DNA of 6,435 nt from assembly GCA_964445375.1 (NCBI GenBank), contig CAYUKO010000176.1, positions 1-6,435 on the forward strand, read 5' to 3'. Below, piece after piece: positions 1-6,419 of the stretch. How positions within the stretch are numbered: the first letter of the stretch is position 1; every line of letters starts with the position of its first letter. The stretch is from COE1 sp964445375 (GTDB lineage: Bacteria; Bacillota; Clostridia; Lachnospirales; Lachnospiraceae). A model generated the notes under the pieces. That model was given only the letters and a program-made list of their open reading frames with translations. It searched no databases and was not told the DNA's origin. The translations under genes were made by a program, and so were the position numbers.

Positions 1-63
1 CTCAGGTGGTAGAGCACTTGACTTTTAATCAAGTTGTCCGGGGTTCGAGTCCCCGATGTCTCA
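1..63 (+). tRNA. tRNA-Lys (anticodon UUU), 5' end cut off by the window
   Basis: Reads UUU anticodon at 24-26 inside the seven-base loop 22-28, closed by a 5-bp anticodon stem (17-21 with 29-33). The T arm is a 5-bp stem (39-43 with 51-55) around the TTCGAGT loop (44-50). The 3' acceptor strand is 56-62 with discriminator A63. Bases 1-15 form most of the D arm. About ten 5' bases, including the 5' acceptor strand, lie before the window. The bases after A63 are TTC, so CCA is not encoded and would have to be added by CCA nucleotidyltransferase. A terminator follows at once, so this is the last gene of its transcript. Confidence 0.95.
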
Positions 64-77
64 TTCCTAAAAGGTTA

Positions 78-108
78 GAAGTGTTGATGATTCAGCACTT
101 CTTTTTTT
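78..108 (+). terminator. Intrinsic terminator of the tRNA-Lys transcript
   Basis: A 10-bp stem (78-87 with 92-101), containing one G-T wobble (84 with 95), closes a four-base TGAT loop. It is followed directly by seven T residues (102-108). It starts 15 nt after the tRNA end and is a textbook Rho-independent terminator. Confidence 0.9.
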
Positions 109-216
109 GTAAAAAATATAATGGCTAACAATATTCATGAAAATACTAATATGATTAATAGATATGTAAAAAATACAAAATTAACACTTAAAACAAATAA
201 AAGTACAAAAATGTAT

Positions 217-243
217 TTGCAATTTCGAGCAATATGTTATAAT
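217..243 (+). promoter_or_regulatory. Probable sigma-A promoter with extended -10 for the PAS-GGDEF-EAL gene
   Basis: A perfect TATAAT at 238-243 is preceded by TGT (235-237), giving an extended -10 (TGnTATAAT). A weak -35, TTGCAA (217-222), sits 15 bp upstream; the short spacer is tolerable with an extended -10. Transcription would start near 250, giving a leader of about 40 nt that is strongly T-rich (about 253-272). The -10 lies within a 12-bp AT palindrome (237-248), which may be only low-complexity sequence. The rest of the gap from 109 to 216 is very AT-rich with nothing else recognisable. Confidence 0.6.
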
Positions 244-277
244 TATAATTGACGTTTTTGTTTTTTTGTTTTGGTGT

Positions 278-283
278 GAGGTG
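278..283 (+). promoter_or_regulatory. Ribosome binding site that fixes the start at 290
   Basis: GAGGTG at 278-283 sits 6 nt upstream of ATG 290. The in-frame TTG at 266 lies upstream of this site and has only T-rich sequence before it, so 290 is the supported start. Confidence 0.8.
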
Positions 284-289
284 AATAAA

Positions 290-1951
290 ATGGGATTCCG
301 GACTTCTGAATATTTTGATAAGCTTTTCGAGGCATTTGCGGCAACCTCGAAGAGCAGTTACATTTATGTGTGTGATATGTGGACAGATATGTCCAGGTGG
401 TCGAAGAGTGCAGTAGACGACTTTGGATTGCCAGGAGAATATATGGAGGATGCCGGTGGCATTTGGGCGGAGCATATCCATCCGGAGGATCGTAAGAAAT
501 ATCAGGAAGATATTGATGCGGTTTTTTCGGGTAAGAAGATGAACCATGAACTGGAATACCGTGCCAGAGATAGAAATGGGAATTATGTAGCATGTACCTG
601 TAGTGGCGTAGTGATAGAGGATGAAGCCGGACATCCTACTTATTTTGCAGGAACGATTACAAACCGCGGAAAAATTGATAACATTGACCCCACCACCAAT
701 TTATATAATCTGTATGAATTTTTATATGCTGTGCGTGTGCTTCGGGAAAGAGGTAAGAAGTACCGCGTCTTACTTGTCGGATTGAAACACTTTTCAGATG
801 TAAATGAGTTATATGGATATGAGTTTGGAAATGAAGCAATGAAGCTTTTTGCATCAACGATGCGGGAGCTGTTGCAGGATAAAGGGAAAATATATCGAAT
901 GGAAGGAACCCGTTTTGCGGTTCTTACAACAGACCTTCCATTAGATGATATCAAGAATTATTATTCGCGCCTTCAGGAGTGGGCCAAGAATCGTATTATT
1001 GTGCAGGGAAATCCAGTGCCTTTGATGGTATGCGGTGGAGCTGTTGCAGTAGAGGATTGCAGAATCAATGAGCATGCAGTCCATTCAGCGGCAAGATATG
1101 CATTGAATATGTCAAAAAATGAAAAGCATGGTGAACTTTGTGTCGTAGAAAATGATGAAGTAGATAAAAATAAGAAGACTGTTGAAATTATAAATGCGAT
1201 AAGAGACAGCATTCAGGATGATTGTAATGGATTTTATCTATGCTATCAGCCAATTGTGGCACCGAAGAATGGAAAATTAATCGCAGTAGAAGCTCTTCTT
1301 CGGTGGAAGAAAGAACCTTACGGAGAAGTACCACCGGGCGTGTTTATTCCATGGCTTGAGAAAGACTCGGCTTTCTTCGAGCTAGGAAACTGGGTGCTGC
1401 GACAGGCTATGACGGATGGGAAGGAGTTTTTAAAAGATCATCCGGATTTGATGATTCATGTAAATCTTTCTTACGCTCAATTGGAGCGAAGTGAGTTTCG
1501 AAGTACACTTACGGGGATTTTGTTAAGTACAGGATTTCCAACGGAACATCTTTGCTTTGAACTGACGGAGCGATGCAGACAGTTGGATATGAGCTTTTTA
1601 AGAAATGAAATTATTTTCTTGAAGTCGCAGGGAATTAAAATAGCAGTGGATGATTTTGGAACAGGTTATTTATCTCTGAGTGTGTTACGAAAGCTGCCGA
1701 TTGATAATCTCAGTATAGATAGAGGATTTATTTCAGAAATTGAGAATAATAAGGTAGATCAGGAGATTGTCAAGGCAGTTATGGCATGTGCAGATGCGCT
1801 TGGTATTGAAGTATATGTGGAAGGAATTGAGAATGAGAGGATTAAAGATTATATGTTGAATTTTCCAGCTCATGGATTTCAGGGATACTTCTATGCGAGG
1901 CCGGTTCCTAAGGAAGCGTTTATGCAATTAGAACTTTATAATAAAATATAG
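290..1951 (+). CDS. PAS-GGDEF-EAL protein; degenerate GGDEF, EAL domain with Lys-to-Ser change
   Basis: A cyclic-di-GMP-related signalling protein of 553 residues, read from ATG 290. No membrane segment or signal peptide is visible, so it is probably cytoplasmic. Residues about 20-125 form a PAS_3-type sensor fold (HPEDR at 64-68, then a PAC-like stretch). Residues about 133-285 are a GGDEF domain in which the signature reads EGTRF (205-209). Both metal-binding Asp positions are Gly164 and Lys166, and no RxxD inhibitory site is seen, so cyclase activity is very unlikely. Residues about 310-550 are an EAL domain with EALLRW (334-339), Asn392, Glu424, Asp454-Asp455, Glu511 and Gln531 kept. The conserved Lys of the usual KID motif is Ser475. 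It may be a weak or dead phosphodiesterase, or a c-di-GMP or protein-binding sensor. Arginine codons include CGA, CGG and AGG, unlike the CGT/AGA-biased biosynthetic genes downstream, which suggests lower expression. It is transcribed alone. Confidence 0.93.
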   Translation: MGFRTSEYFDKLFEAFAATSKSSYIYVCDMWTDMSRWSKSAVDDFGLPGEYMEDAGGIWAEHIHPEDRKKYQEDIDAVFSGKKMNHELEYRARDRNGNYVACTCSGVVIEDEAGHPTYFAGTITNRGKIDNIDPTTNLYNLYEFLYAVRVLRERGKKYRVLLVGLKHFSDVNELYGYEFGNEAMKLFASTMRELLQDKGKIYRMEGTRFAVLTTDLPLDDIKNYYSRLQEWAKNRIIVQGNPVPLMVCGGAVAVEDCRINEHAVHSAARYALNMSKNEKHGELCVVENDEVDKNKKTVEIINAIRDSIQDDCNGFYLCYQPIVAPKNGKLIAVEALLRWKKEPYGEVPPGVFIPWLEKDSAFFELGNWVLRQAMTDGKEFLKDHPDLMIHVNLSYAQLERSEFRSTLTGILLSTGFPTEHLCFELTERCRQLDMSFLRNEIIFLKSQGIKIAVDDFGTGYLSLSVLRKLPIDNLSIDRGFISEIENNKVDQEIVKAVMACADALGIEVYVEGIENERIKDYMLNFPAHGFQGYFYARPVPKEAFMQLELYNKI

Positions 1952-1961
1952 AAAAGTATGG

Positions 1962-1994
1962 AAAAAAGTGCAACAAAAACAGTTGCACTTTTTT
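1962..1994 (+). terminator. Intrinsic terminator after the PAS-GGDEF-EAL gene
   Basis: A perfect 13-bp stem (1962-1974 with 1982-1994) surrounds a seven-base loop. The core is GTGCAAC/GTTGCAC, flanked by six A residues upstream and six T residues downstream, so it could act in both directions. It begins 11 nt after the stop codon. Its 3' arm also contains the proposed -35 of the next promoter. Confidence 0.85.
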
Positions 1995-2011
1995 GTGCGT
2001 TATGCTATTAT
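1983..2011 (+). promoter_or_regulatory. Probable promoter of the ACT-hom operon
   Basis: The -10 is TATTAT (2006-2011), preceded by TGC (2003-2005), so it is an extended -10. A weak -35, TTGCAC (1983-1988, three of six matches), lies 17 bp upstream inside the terminator's 3' arm. The start would be near 2018, giving a leader of about 84 nt. That is too short for a T-box, and no T-box sequence (TGGNACCGCG) or other recognisable riboswitch is seen. Confidence 0.55.
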
Positions 2012-2031
2012 GTATCACGGTGACGCACAAA
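1992..2031. repeat. 9-bp inverted repeat bracketing the -10 region; candidate operator
   Basis: TTTGTGCGT at 1992-2000 is the exact reverse complement of ACGCACAAA at 2023-2031, with 22 bp between them. Arm centres are 31 bp apart, about three helical turns, and the proposed -10 lies between the arms. The left arm overlaps the tail of the preceding terminator. The left arm lies upstream of the predicted transcription start, so a DNA operator fits better than an RNA hairpin. Chance occurrence in AT-rich DNA cannot be excluded. Confidence 0.4.
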
Positions 2032-2101
2032 TGTCTTTAATACAAAAACAGAAAAAGAAGAGTGTTTTTGATAGAAAGATAAATGTTTTTGGAGGACGAA
2101 T

Positions 2102-2545
2102 ATGGAAGGCACAACGGTATACTTTGTTGTGAAACAAAGAGCTTTGCCAGAGGTTCTGCTTAAAGTTGTAGAAGCGAATCGCCTTATTGAAACTCAGAGG
2201 GTTGCATCTGTACAGGAGGCAGTAGATAAGGTAGGTATTAGCAGAAGCTCTTATTATAAATACAAGGACGATATTTTTCCATTTCATGATTCCGCACAGG
2301 GAAAGACGTTAACGCTTTCCTGTCAGATGAATGATGAACCGGGATTGCTATCGGATGTGCTTAAGGTTGTGGCTGATTTTGGAGCCAATATCCTGACAAT
2401 CCATCAGACGATTCCGATTAATGGAATTGCTTCTTTGTCCTTGAGTATTCAGATTCTTGACACGACAGGTGATGTGTCGGAGATGGTGCTTGAGATGGAG
2501 AAAAGAAACGGCGTACATAACGTAAAGGTACTTGCACGAGAATAA
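2102..2545 (+). CDS. pheB: UPF0735-type ACT-domain protein, PheB-like
   Basis: A small protein of 147 residues, the same length as I recall for Bacillus subtilis PheB. It starts at ATG 2102, with GGAGG (2091-2095) 6 nt upstream. Residues about 36-60 hold the family's conserved stretch, which resembles a helix-turn-helix (SRSSYYKYKD at 47-56, then FPF). Residues about 69-145 form one ACT domain with an intact DEPGLLSDVL turn (78-87) and the family's IHQTIP motif (100-105). ACT domains bind amino acids, but the ligand here is unknown. The B. subtilis relative lies beside pheA. Here the gene leads a threonine-branch operon 20 nt before hom, so a role in sensing threonine or another aspartate-family amino acid is a reasonable inference. 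The symbol marks family membership, not a proven link to phenylalanine synthesis. Confidence 0.9.
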   Translation: MEGTTVYFVVKQRALPEVLLKVVEANRLIETQRVASVQEAVDKVGISRSSYYKYKDDIFPFHDSAQGKTLTLSCQMNDEPGLLSDVLKVVADFGANILTIHQTIPINGIASLSLSIQILDTTGDVSEMVLEMEKRNGVHNVKVLARE

Positions 2546-2565
2546 ATAACGAGGAGAAATGAAAA

Positions 2566-3768
2566 ATGATTAAAGTTGCAATTTTTGGATACGGTACAGT
2601 AGGAAGCGGTGTTTACGAGGTATTAAACAAGAACAGTGAGACTATTCAGAAGAAGATTGGTAATGAAATTGAAGTAAAATATGTTCTTGACCTTCGCGAT
2701 TTTGAAAATGATCCGGTACAGAAAGTATTAGTACATGATGTAGAAGTAATCTTAAATGACCCGGAAGTTTCTATTATCTGTGAGACTATGGGTGGAGAAA
2801 GACCAGCTTATGACTTTACAAAGCGTGCTTTAGAAAGTGGTAAGAGCGTATGTACTTCTAACAAGGAGCTTGTTGAGAAGCATGGTGCGGAACTGATTCA
2901 GATTGCTAAGGCAAACAATTGCAGCTATCTCTTCGAGGCAAGTGTTGGTGGCGGTATTCCTATTATCAGACCATTAATTACATCTCTTGCACAGGAAGAA
3001 ATTGAGTCTATTACAGGTATCTTAAATGGTACAACCAATTATATTCTTACTAAGATGGAAATGGAGGGAGCAGACTTTGATACCGTATTAAAGCGTGCGC
3101 AGGAAAAGGGTTATGCAGAGGCTAATCCGGAAGCAGATGTTTGCGGATATGATGCAGGAAGAAAGATTGCAATCCTTACTTCTCTTGCATATGGTAAGAA
3201 TGTTGATTTTGCTGATATTTATACAGAAGGAATCACAGCAATCACTAAGGCTGATTTTGCATATGCGAAGCAGCTTGGATGCACCATCAAGTTATTTGCA
3301 AAGAGCGTACATAAGGATGGAAAATATTATGCAATGGTAGCACCATTTGTTGTTTCTTCTGAGAATCCATTACATTCTGTAAAGAACGTATTCAATGCAA
3401 TCCTTGTTAAGGGTAATATGGTAGCAGATACCATGTATTATGGAAAGGGTGCTGGTAAGCTTGCGACTGCAAGTGCGGTAGTAGCAGACGTTCTTGACTG
3501 TGCAAAGCATCAGGGCAAGCACATCAATATCGTATGGGATGATGAGAAGCTTGAGATTTCTTCTATCGACAGCGCATCCAGAAGATTCTTCGTTCGTGTT
3601 GCTTCTAGCGATAAGGCAGCGATTGAGAATAACTTTGGTAAGGTAGAATTCCTTGAGGCTGTTTCTGCTGATGAATGTGGATTTATCACAGAAGAAATGA
3701 CAGAGCGTGAATACAAGGAAAAAGCAGAAAAAGCTGGCAACGTAATCAATATGATTCGTATGGACTAA
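2566..3768 (+). CDS. hom: Homoserine dehydrogenase
   Basis: Reduces aspartate semialdehyde to homoserine with NAD(P)H, the branch point to threonine and methionine; cytoplasmic. The 400-residue protein starts at ATG 2566, with GAGGAG (2551-2556) 9 nt upstream. The N-terminal Rossmann fold shows GYGTVG (8-13), and TSNKELV (97-103) carries conserved Lys100. The catalytic domain has NGTTN (154-158), GYAEANP (182-188) and GYDAGRK (194-200) with the probable catalytic Lys200. A glycine-rich segment at 293-309 closes the domain. The last 80 residues or so occupy the place of the usual ACT domain. They are short and lack the canonical D-x-PG turn (RRFFVRVASSDK at 339-350), so feedback control may differ from the standard enzyme. 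Codon use is uniform, favouring CGT/AGA, GCA and GTA. The next gene follows after 23 nt. Confidence 0.97.
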   Translation: MIKVAIFGYGTVGSGVYEVLNKNSETIQKKIGNEIEVKYVLDLRDFENDPVQKVLVHDVEVILNDPEVSIICETMGGERPAYDFTKRALESGKSVCTSNKELVEKHGAELIQIAKANNCSYLFEASVGGGIPIIRPLITSLAQEEIESITGILNGTTNYILTKMEMEGADFDTVLKRAQEKGYAEANPEADVCGYDAGRKIAILTSLAYGKNVDFADIYTEGITAITKADFAYAKQLGCTIKLFAKSVHKDGKYYAMVAPFVVSSENPLHSVKNVFNAILVKGNMVADTMYYGKGAGKLATASAVVADVLDCAKHQGKHINIVWDDEKLEISSIDSASRRFFVRVASSDKAAIENNFGKVEFLEAVSADECGFITEEMTEREYKEKAEKAGNVINMIRMD

Positions 3769-3791
3769 AAAGGAAAAGGATAGAAAGAATT

Positions 3792-4994
3792 ATGAAATAT
3801 GTAGTAGTTTTAGGCGATGGAATGGCAGATGAACCAATTGAACAGTTAGGAGGAAAGACTCCATTAGAGTATGCGAAGACTCCTAATATGGATCGATTGA
3901 GCAAGCTTTCTGAGATTGGTCTTGTACATACAATTCCGGAAGGAATGAAGCCGGGTTCTGATACAGCAAATCTTTCTGTATTAGGCTATGATCCAAAGAA
4001 ATATTATTCCGGACGTTCTCCATTGGAAGCTTTAAGTATTGGTGTTCCAATGAAGGATACGGATGTTGCACTTAGATGTAATATCGTTACCATTTCTGAT
4101 GATGACGTTCCTTTTGAAGAGAAGACTATCATCGACCACAGCTCAAGCGAAATCAGCACAGAGGATTGTGCAGTGCTTCTGGAAGCAGTAAGAAAAGAGT
4201 TGGAGAATGAAACCTATCATTTTTATGTAGGAACAAGCTATCGCCATTGTTTAATCTGGGATAAAGGCGAGGTAATTGATTTGGTACAGCCTCATGATGT
4301 TCTTACACAGGTAATTGGTCAGCATCTTCCACAGGACGAAGTACTTCGCAATATGATGAAGAAAAGCTATGAGATCTTAAAGGATCATCCAATTAATATA
4401 GAACGTAAGAAACAGGGACTCAATCCTGCAAACTGTTGTTGGTTCTGGGGAGCTGGAACAAAGCCAATGCTTTCTTCTTTCGAAGAGAAGACAGGTAAAA
4501 AGGGTATGATGATTTCAGCCGTTGACTTGTTAAAGGGTATTGCGGTTGGTGCTTCCATGGGTGTTGTTGAGGTTGAAGGCGCTAATGGTGGCTTACATAC
4601 CAATTACGAAGGTAAGATGCAGGCAGCAGTAGATGCTTTGACAAAGGATGGATATGACTTTGTATATGTTCATGTAGAAGCTCCGGACGAGATGGGACAT
4701 CAGGGAAGCGTAGAAAGAAAGGTACAGGCAATTGAGTATCTTGATGAGCGCGTGATCGGACCATTAGAGAGCAAACTCAAAGAACAGAACGTTGATTTCA
4801 GAATGTTGGTTCTGCCGGATCATCCTACACCGATTCGTGTAAGAACACATACCAATAAAGAAGTTCCTTACATGCTCTATGACAGCACAGCAGAACAGGC
4901 AAATACATGGAATTACAATGAGCAGGAAGGTACAGCAAGCGGAAATTACGTGGCAGAAGGTCACACAATTATCGACAGGCTCTTTATGAAATAA
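3792..4994 (+). CDS. Archaeal-type phosphoglycerate mutase family protein, proposed homoserine kinase
   Basis: Belongs to the alkaline phosphatase superfamily, in the family of archaeal-type cofactor-independent phosphoglycerate mutase (ApgM, COG3635). A bacterial subgroup (TIGR02535, as I recall it) is annotated as proposed homoserine kinase because it sits with threonine genes. The 400 residues show the superfamily metal and nucleophile set: Asp9, Ser56 in GSDTAN (55-60), Asp299 and His303 in APDEMGH, Asp343-His344 in LPDHP, and His353. The C-terminal AEGHTIIDRLF (389-398) is also seen. An RBS (AAGGA, 3776-3780) lies 11 nt before ATG 3792. The position between hom and aspartokinase, with no GHMP-type ThrB in view, supports homoserine phosphorylation to O-phosphohomoserine. 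Family membership is secure; the kinase role is inferred from context. A glycolytic phosphoglycerate mutase is the alternative. Confidence 0.9.
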   Translation: MKYVVVLGDGMADEPIEQLGGKTPLEYAKTPNMDRLSKLSEIGLVHTIPEGMKPGSDTANLSVLGYDPKKYYSGRSPLEALSIGVPMKDTDVALRCNIVTISDDDVPFEEKTIIDHSSSEISTEDCAVLLEAVRKELENETYHFYVGTSYRHCLIWDKGEVIDLVQPHDVLTQVIGQHLPQDEVLRNMMKKSYEILKDHPINIERKKQGLNPANCCWFWGAGTKPMLSSFEEKTGKKGMMISAVDLLKGIAVGASMGVVEVEGANGGLHTNYEGKMQAAVDALTKDGYDFVYVHVEAPDEMGHQGSVERKVQAIEYLDERVIGPLESKLKEQNVDFRMLVLPDHPTPIRVRTHTNKEVPYMLYDSTAEQANTWNYNEQEGTASGNYVAEGHTIIDRLFMK

Positions 4995-5027
4995 AAGCGG
5001 ATAGCCCATGCTGAAACAGAGGAAGAT

Positions 5028-5055
5028 GTTACAGCAGCGCAGGAATGTGTATAAT
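5028..5055 (+). promoter_or_regulatory. Possible internal promoter ahead of aspartokinase
   Basis: A perfect TATAAT (5050-5055) lies 16 bp after GTTACA (5028-5033, four of six -35 matches) in the 105-nt gap before aspartokinase. Transcription would start near 5062, leaving a leader of about 38 nt. That leaves no room for a lysine riboswitch or T-box between this start and the gene. No terminator with a T tract is seen in the gap, so read-through from the upstream genes is also likely. Confidence 0.5.
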
Positions 5056-5099
5056 ACATTACGAGAAAAGTAATTCAATGAGAAAGGTAATATAGAATC

Positions 5100-6419
5100 A
5101 TGAAAAAGGTAGTAAAATTTGGTGGAAGTTCCTTAGCAAGTGCAGAGCAGTTTATGAAGGTTGGAGATATCATCCATGCAGATGCAGACAGAAAGTTTGT
5201 AGTTCCTTCTGCACCAGGAAAGCGTTTTAGCAGCGATACAAAGGTAACAGATATGTTATATGGCTGCTATGATTTAGCTGAGAAGGATAAGGATTTCAAG
5301 GCAGAAATGGCTAAGATTCAGGCAAGATATCAGGAAATCATTGATGGTTTAGGATTAAAGCTTGACCTTACACCAGAGTTTAAGAAGATTACAGAGAACT
5401 TCAAGAAGAAGGCAGGAAGCCATTATGCAGCAAGCCGTGGAGAATACTTAAACGGTATTATCATGGCAAACTACTTAGGATATGAATTCGTTGATCCGGC
5501 AGAAGCAATTCGTTTTACAGAAGATGGTGCATTTGATGCAGAGCTTACCAATAAATTATTGTCTAAGAGACTGGAAAAGGTAGAAAAGGCAGTTATTCCA
5601 GGTTTTTATGGTGCTAAGGAAAGTGGTGTGGTACAGACCTTCTCAAGAGGCGGTTCTGATATTACAGGTTCTATCGTAGCTAAGGCTGTTAAGGCTGACG
5701 TATATGAGAACTGGACAGACGTTTCCGGTTTCCTTGTAGCAGATCCTCGTATCATTGACAATCCACAGGGAATCGAAATGATTACATACAGCGAGCTTCG
5801 TGAGCTTTCTTATATGGGTGCTACTGTTCTTCATGAGGATGCCATTTTCCCAGTTAGAAAAGAAGGTATTCCAATCAACATCAAGAATACCAATGCTCCA
5901 GAAGATGCCGGTACATGGATTGTAGGTCATACTTGCCAGAAGTCTAAGTATACCATTACTGGTATTGCAGGTAAGAAGGGATTTGCTTCTATCAATATCG
6001 AAAAGGATCAGATGAACTCAGAGGTTGGTTTTGGTCGTAAGGTTCTTCAGGTATTTGAAGAGTATGGAATTAACTTCGAGCATATGCCATCTGGTATCGA
6101 TACTTTAAGTGTTATGGTTCATCAGTCTGAATTCGAAGAGAAAGAGCAGGGAGTACTTTCCGGTATCAACAAGGCAGTAAATCCTGACCACATCGATATT
6201 CAGTCAGATCTTGGCTTGATCGCAGTCGTAGGTCGTGGTATGAAGGCAACCAGAGGTACAGCAGGAAGAATCTTCTCCGCACTTGCACATGCTAACGTTA
6301 ACGTTCGTATGATTGACCAGGGTTCCAGTGAGTTAAATATCATCATCGGTGTTGATAACGCTGATTTCGAGACAGCAATCAGAGCAATCTATGCAATCTT
6401 TGTAGAAACACGTATCTAA
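5100..6419 (+). CDS. lysC: Aspartokinase (monofunctional, two C-terminal ACT domains)
   Basis: Phosphorylates aspartate with ATP to 4-aspartyl phosphate, the first step toward lysine, threonine, methionine and diaminopimelate; cytoplasmic. The 439-residue length fits monofunctional enzymes such as E. coli LysC or B. subtilis YclM. The kinase domain shows KFGGSS (6-11), SRGE (112-115), FSRGGSDITG (181-190), NWTDVSG (204-210) and DPR (215-217). Residues about 285-345 and 370-435 form the paired ACT domains that bind the feedback amino acid, with QGSSELNIIIGV (407-418) typical of the second. The start is ATG 5100, with AAAGG (5083-5087) 12 nt upstream, a rather long spacing. The lysC symbol is generic. 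Placement after hom suggests a threonine-responsive isozyme, but which amino acid inhibits it cannot be read from the sequence. No terminator is visible before the window ends. Confidence 0.97.
   Translation: MKKVVKFGGSSLASAEQFMKVGDIIHADADRKFVVPSAPGKRFSSDTKVTDMLYGCYDLAEKDKDFKAEMAKIQARYQEIIDGLGLKLDLTPEFKKITENFKKKAGSHYAASRGEYLNGIIMANYLGYEFVDPAEAIRFTEDGAFDAELTNKLLSKRLEKVEKAVIPGFYGAKESGVVQTFSRGGSDITGSIVAKAVKADVYENWTDVSGFLVADPRIIDNPQGIEMITYSELRELSYMGATVLHEDAIFPVRKEGIPINIKNTNAPEDAGTWIVGHTCQKSKYTITGIAGKKGFASINIEKDQMNSEVGFGRKVLQVFEEYGINFEHMPSGIDTLSVMVHQSEFEEKEQGVLSGINKAVNPDHIDIQSDLGLIAVVGRGMKATRGTAGRIFSALAHANVNVRMIDQGSSELNIIIGVDNADFETAIRAIYAIFVETRI

Noticed and set aside
1..63. tRNA-Lys 3' end as an integration (att) site
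   Set aside because: No second copy of the tRNA 3' end, integrase gene or foreign-looking block occurs downstream; the following genes are ordinary chromosomal ones.
117..122. TATAAT just after the tRNA terminator, considered as a promoter
   Set aside because: No -35 at suitable spacing, and the surrounding DNA is so AT-rich that the hexamer is expected by chance.
266..289. Eight-codon N-terminal extension of the PAS-GGDEF-EAL gene from an in-frame TTG
   Set aside because: It would start within the T-rich leader with no ribosome binding site and would cover the GAGGTG site that serves ATG 290.
188..634. 148-codon open frame on the minus strand
   Set aside because: It runs antisense over the promoter, leader and PAS region, the product resembles no protein family, and no promoter or ribosome binding site was seen for it. 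The other minus-strand frames in the window are shadows of the same kind.
2043..2070. CAAAAAC/GTTTTTG hairpin in the leader of the ACT-hom operon
   Set aside because: Its 7-bp stem is mostly A-T with a 14-base loop in A-rich sequence; it is neither stable nor followed by a T tract.
2018..2101. T-box or amino acid riboswitch upstream of the threonine operon
   Set aside because: The leader is only about 84 nt and has no T-box sequence, specifier stem or antiterminator that I can recognise.
3095..3340. 81-codon plus-strand open frame inside hom
   Set aside because: It is out of frame within the conserved catalytic domain of homoserine dehydrogenase; a shadow of that gene.
5010..5035. Hairpin between the mutase-family gene and aspartokinase, considered as a terminator
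   Set aside because: The stem is two 4-bp blocks split by an A-A mismatch around an 8-base loop, with no T tract after it.
5058..5074. 5-bp hairpin in the aspartokinase leader
   Set aside because: Too short and AT-rich to be a regulatory structure; no riboswitch or attenuator elements accompany it.
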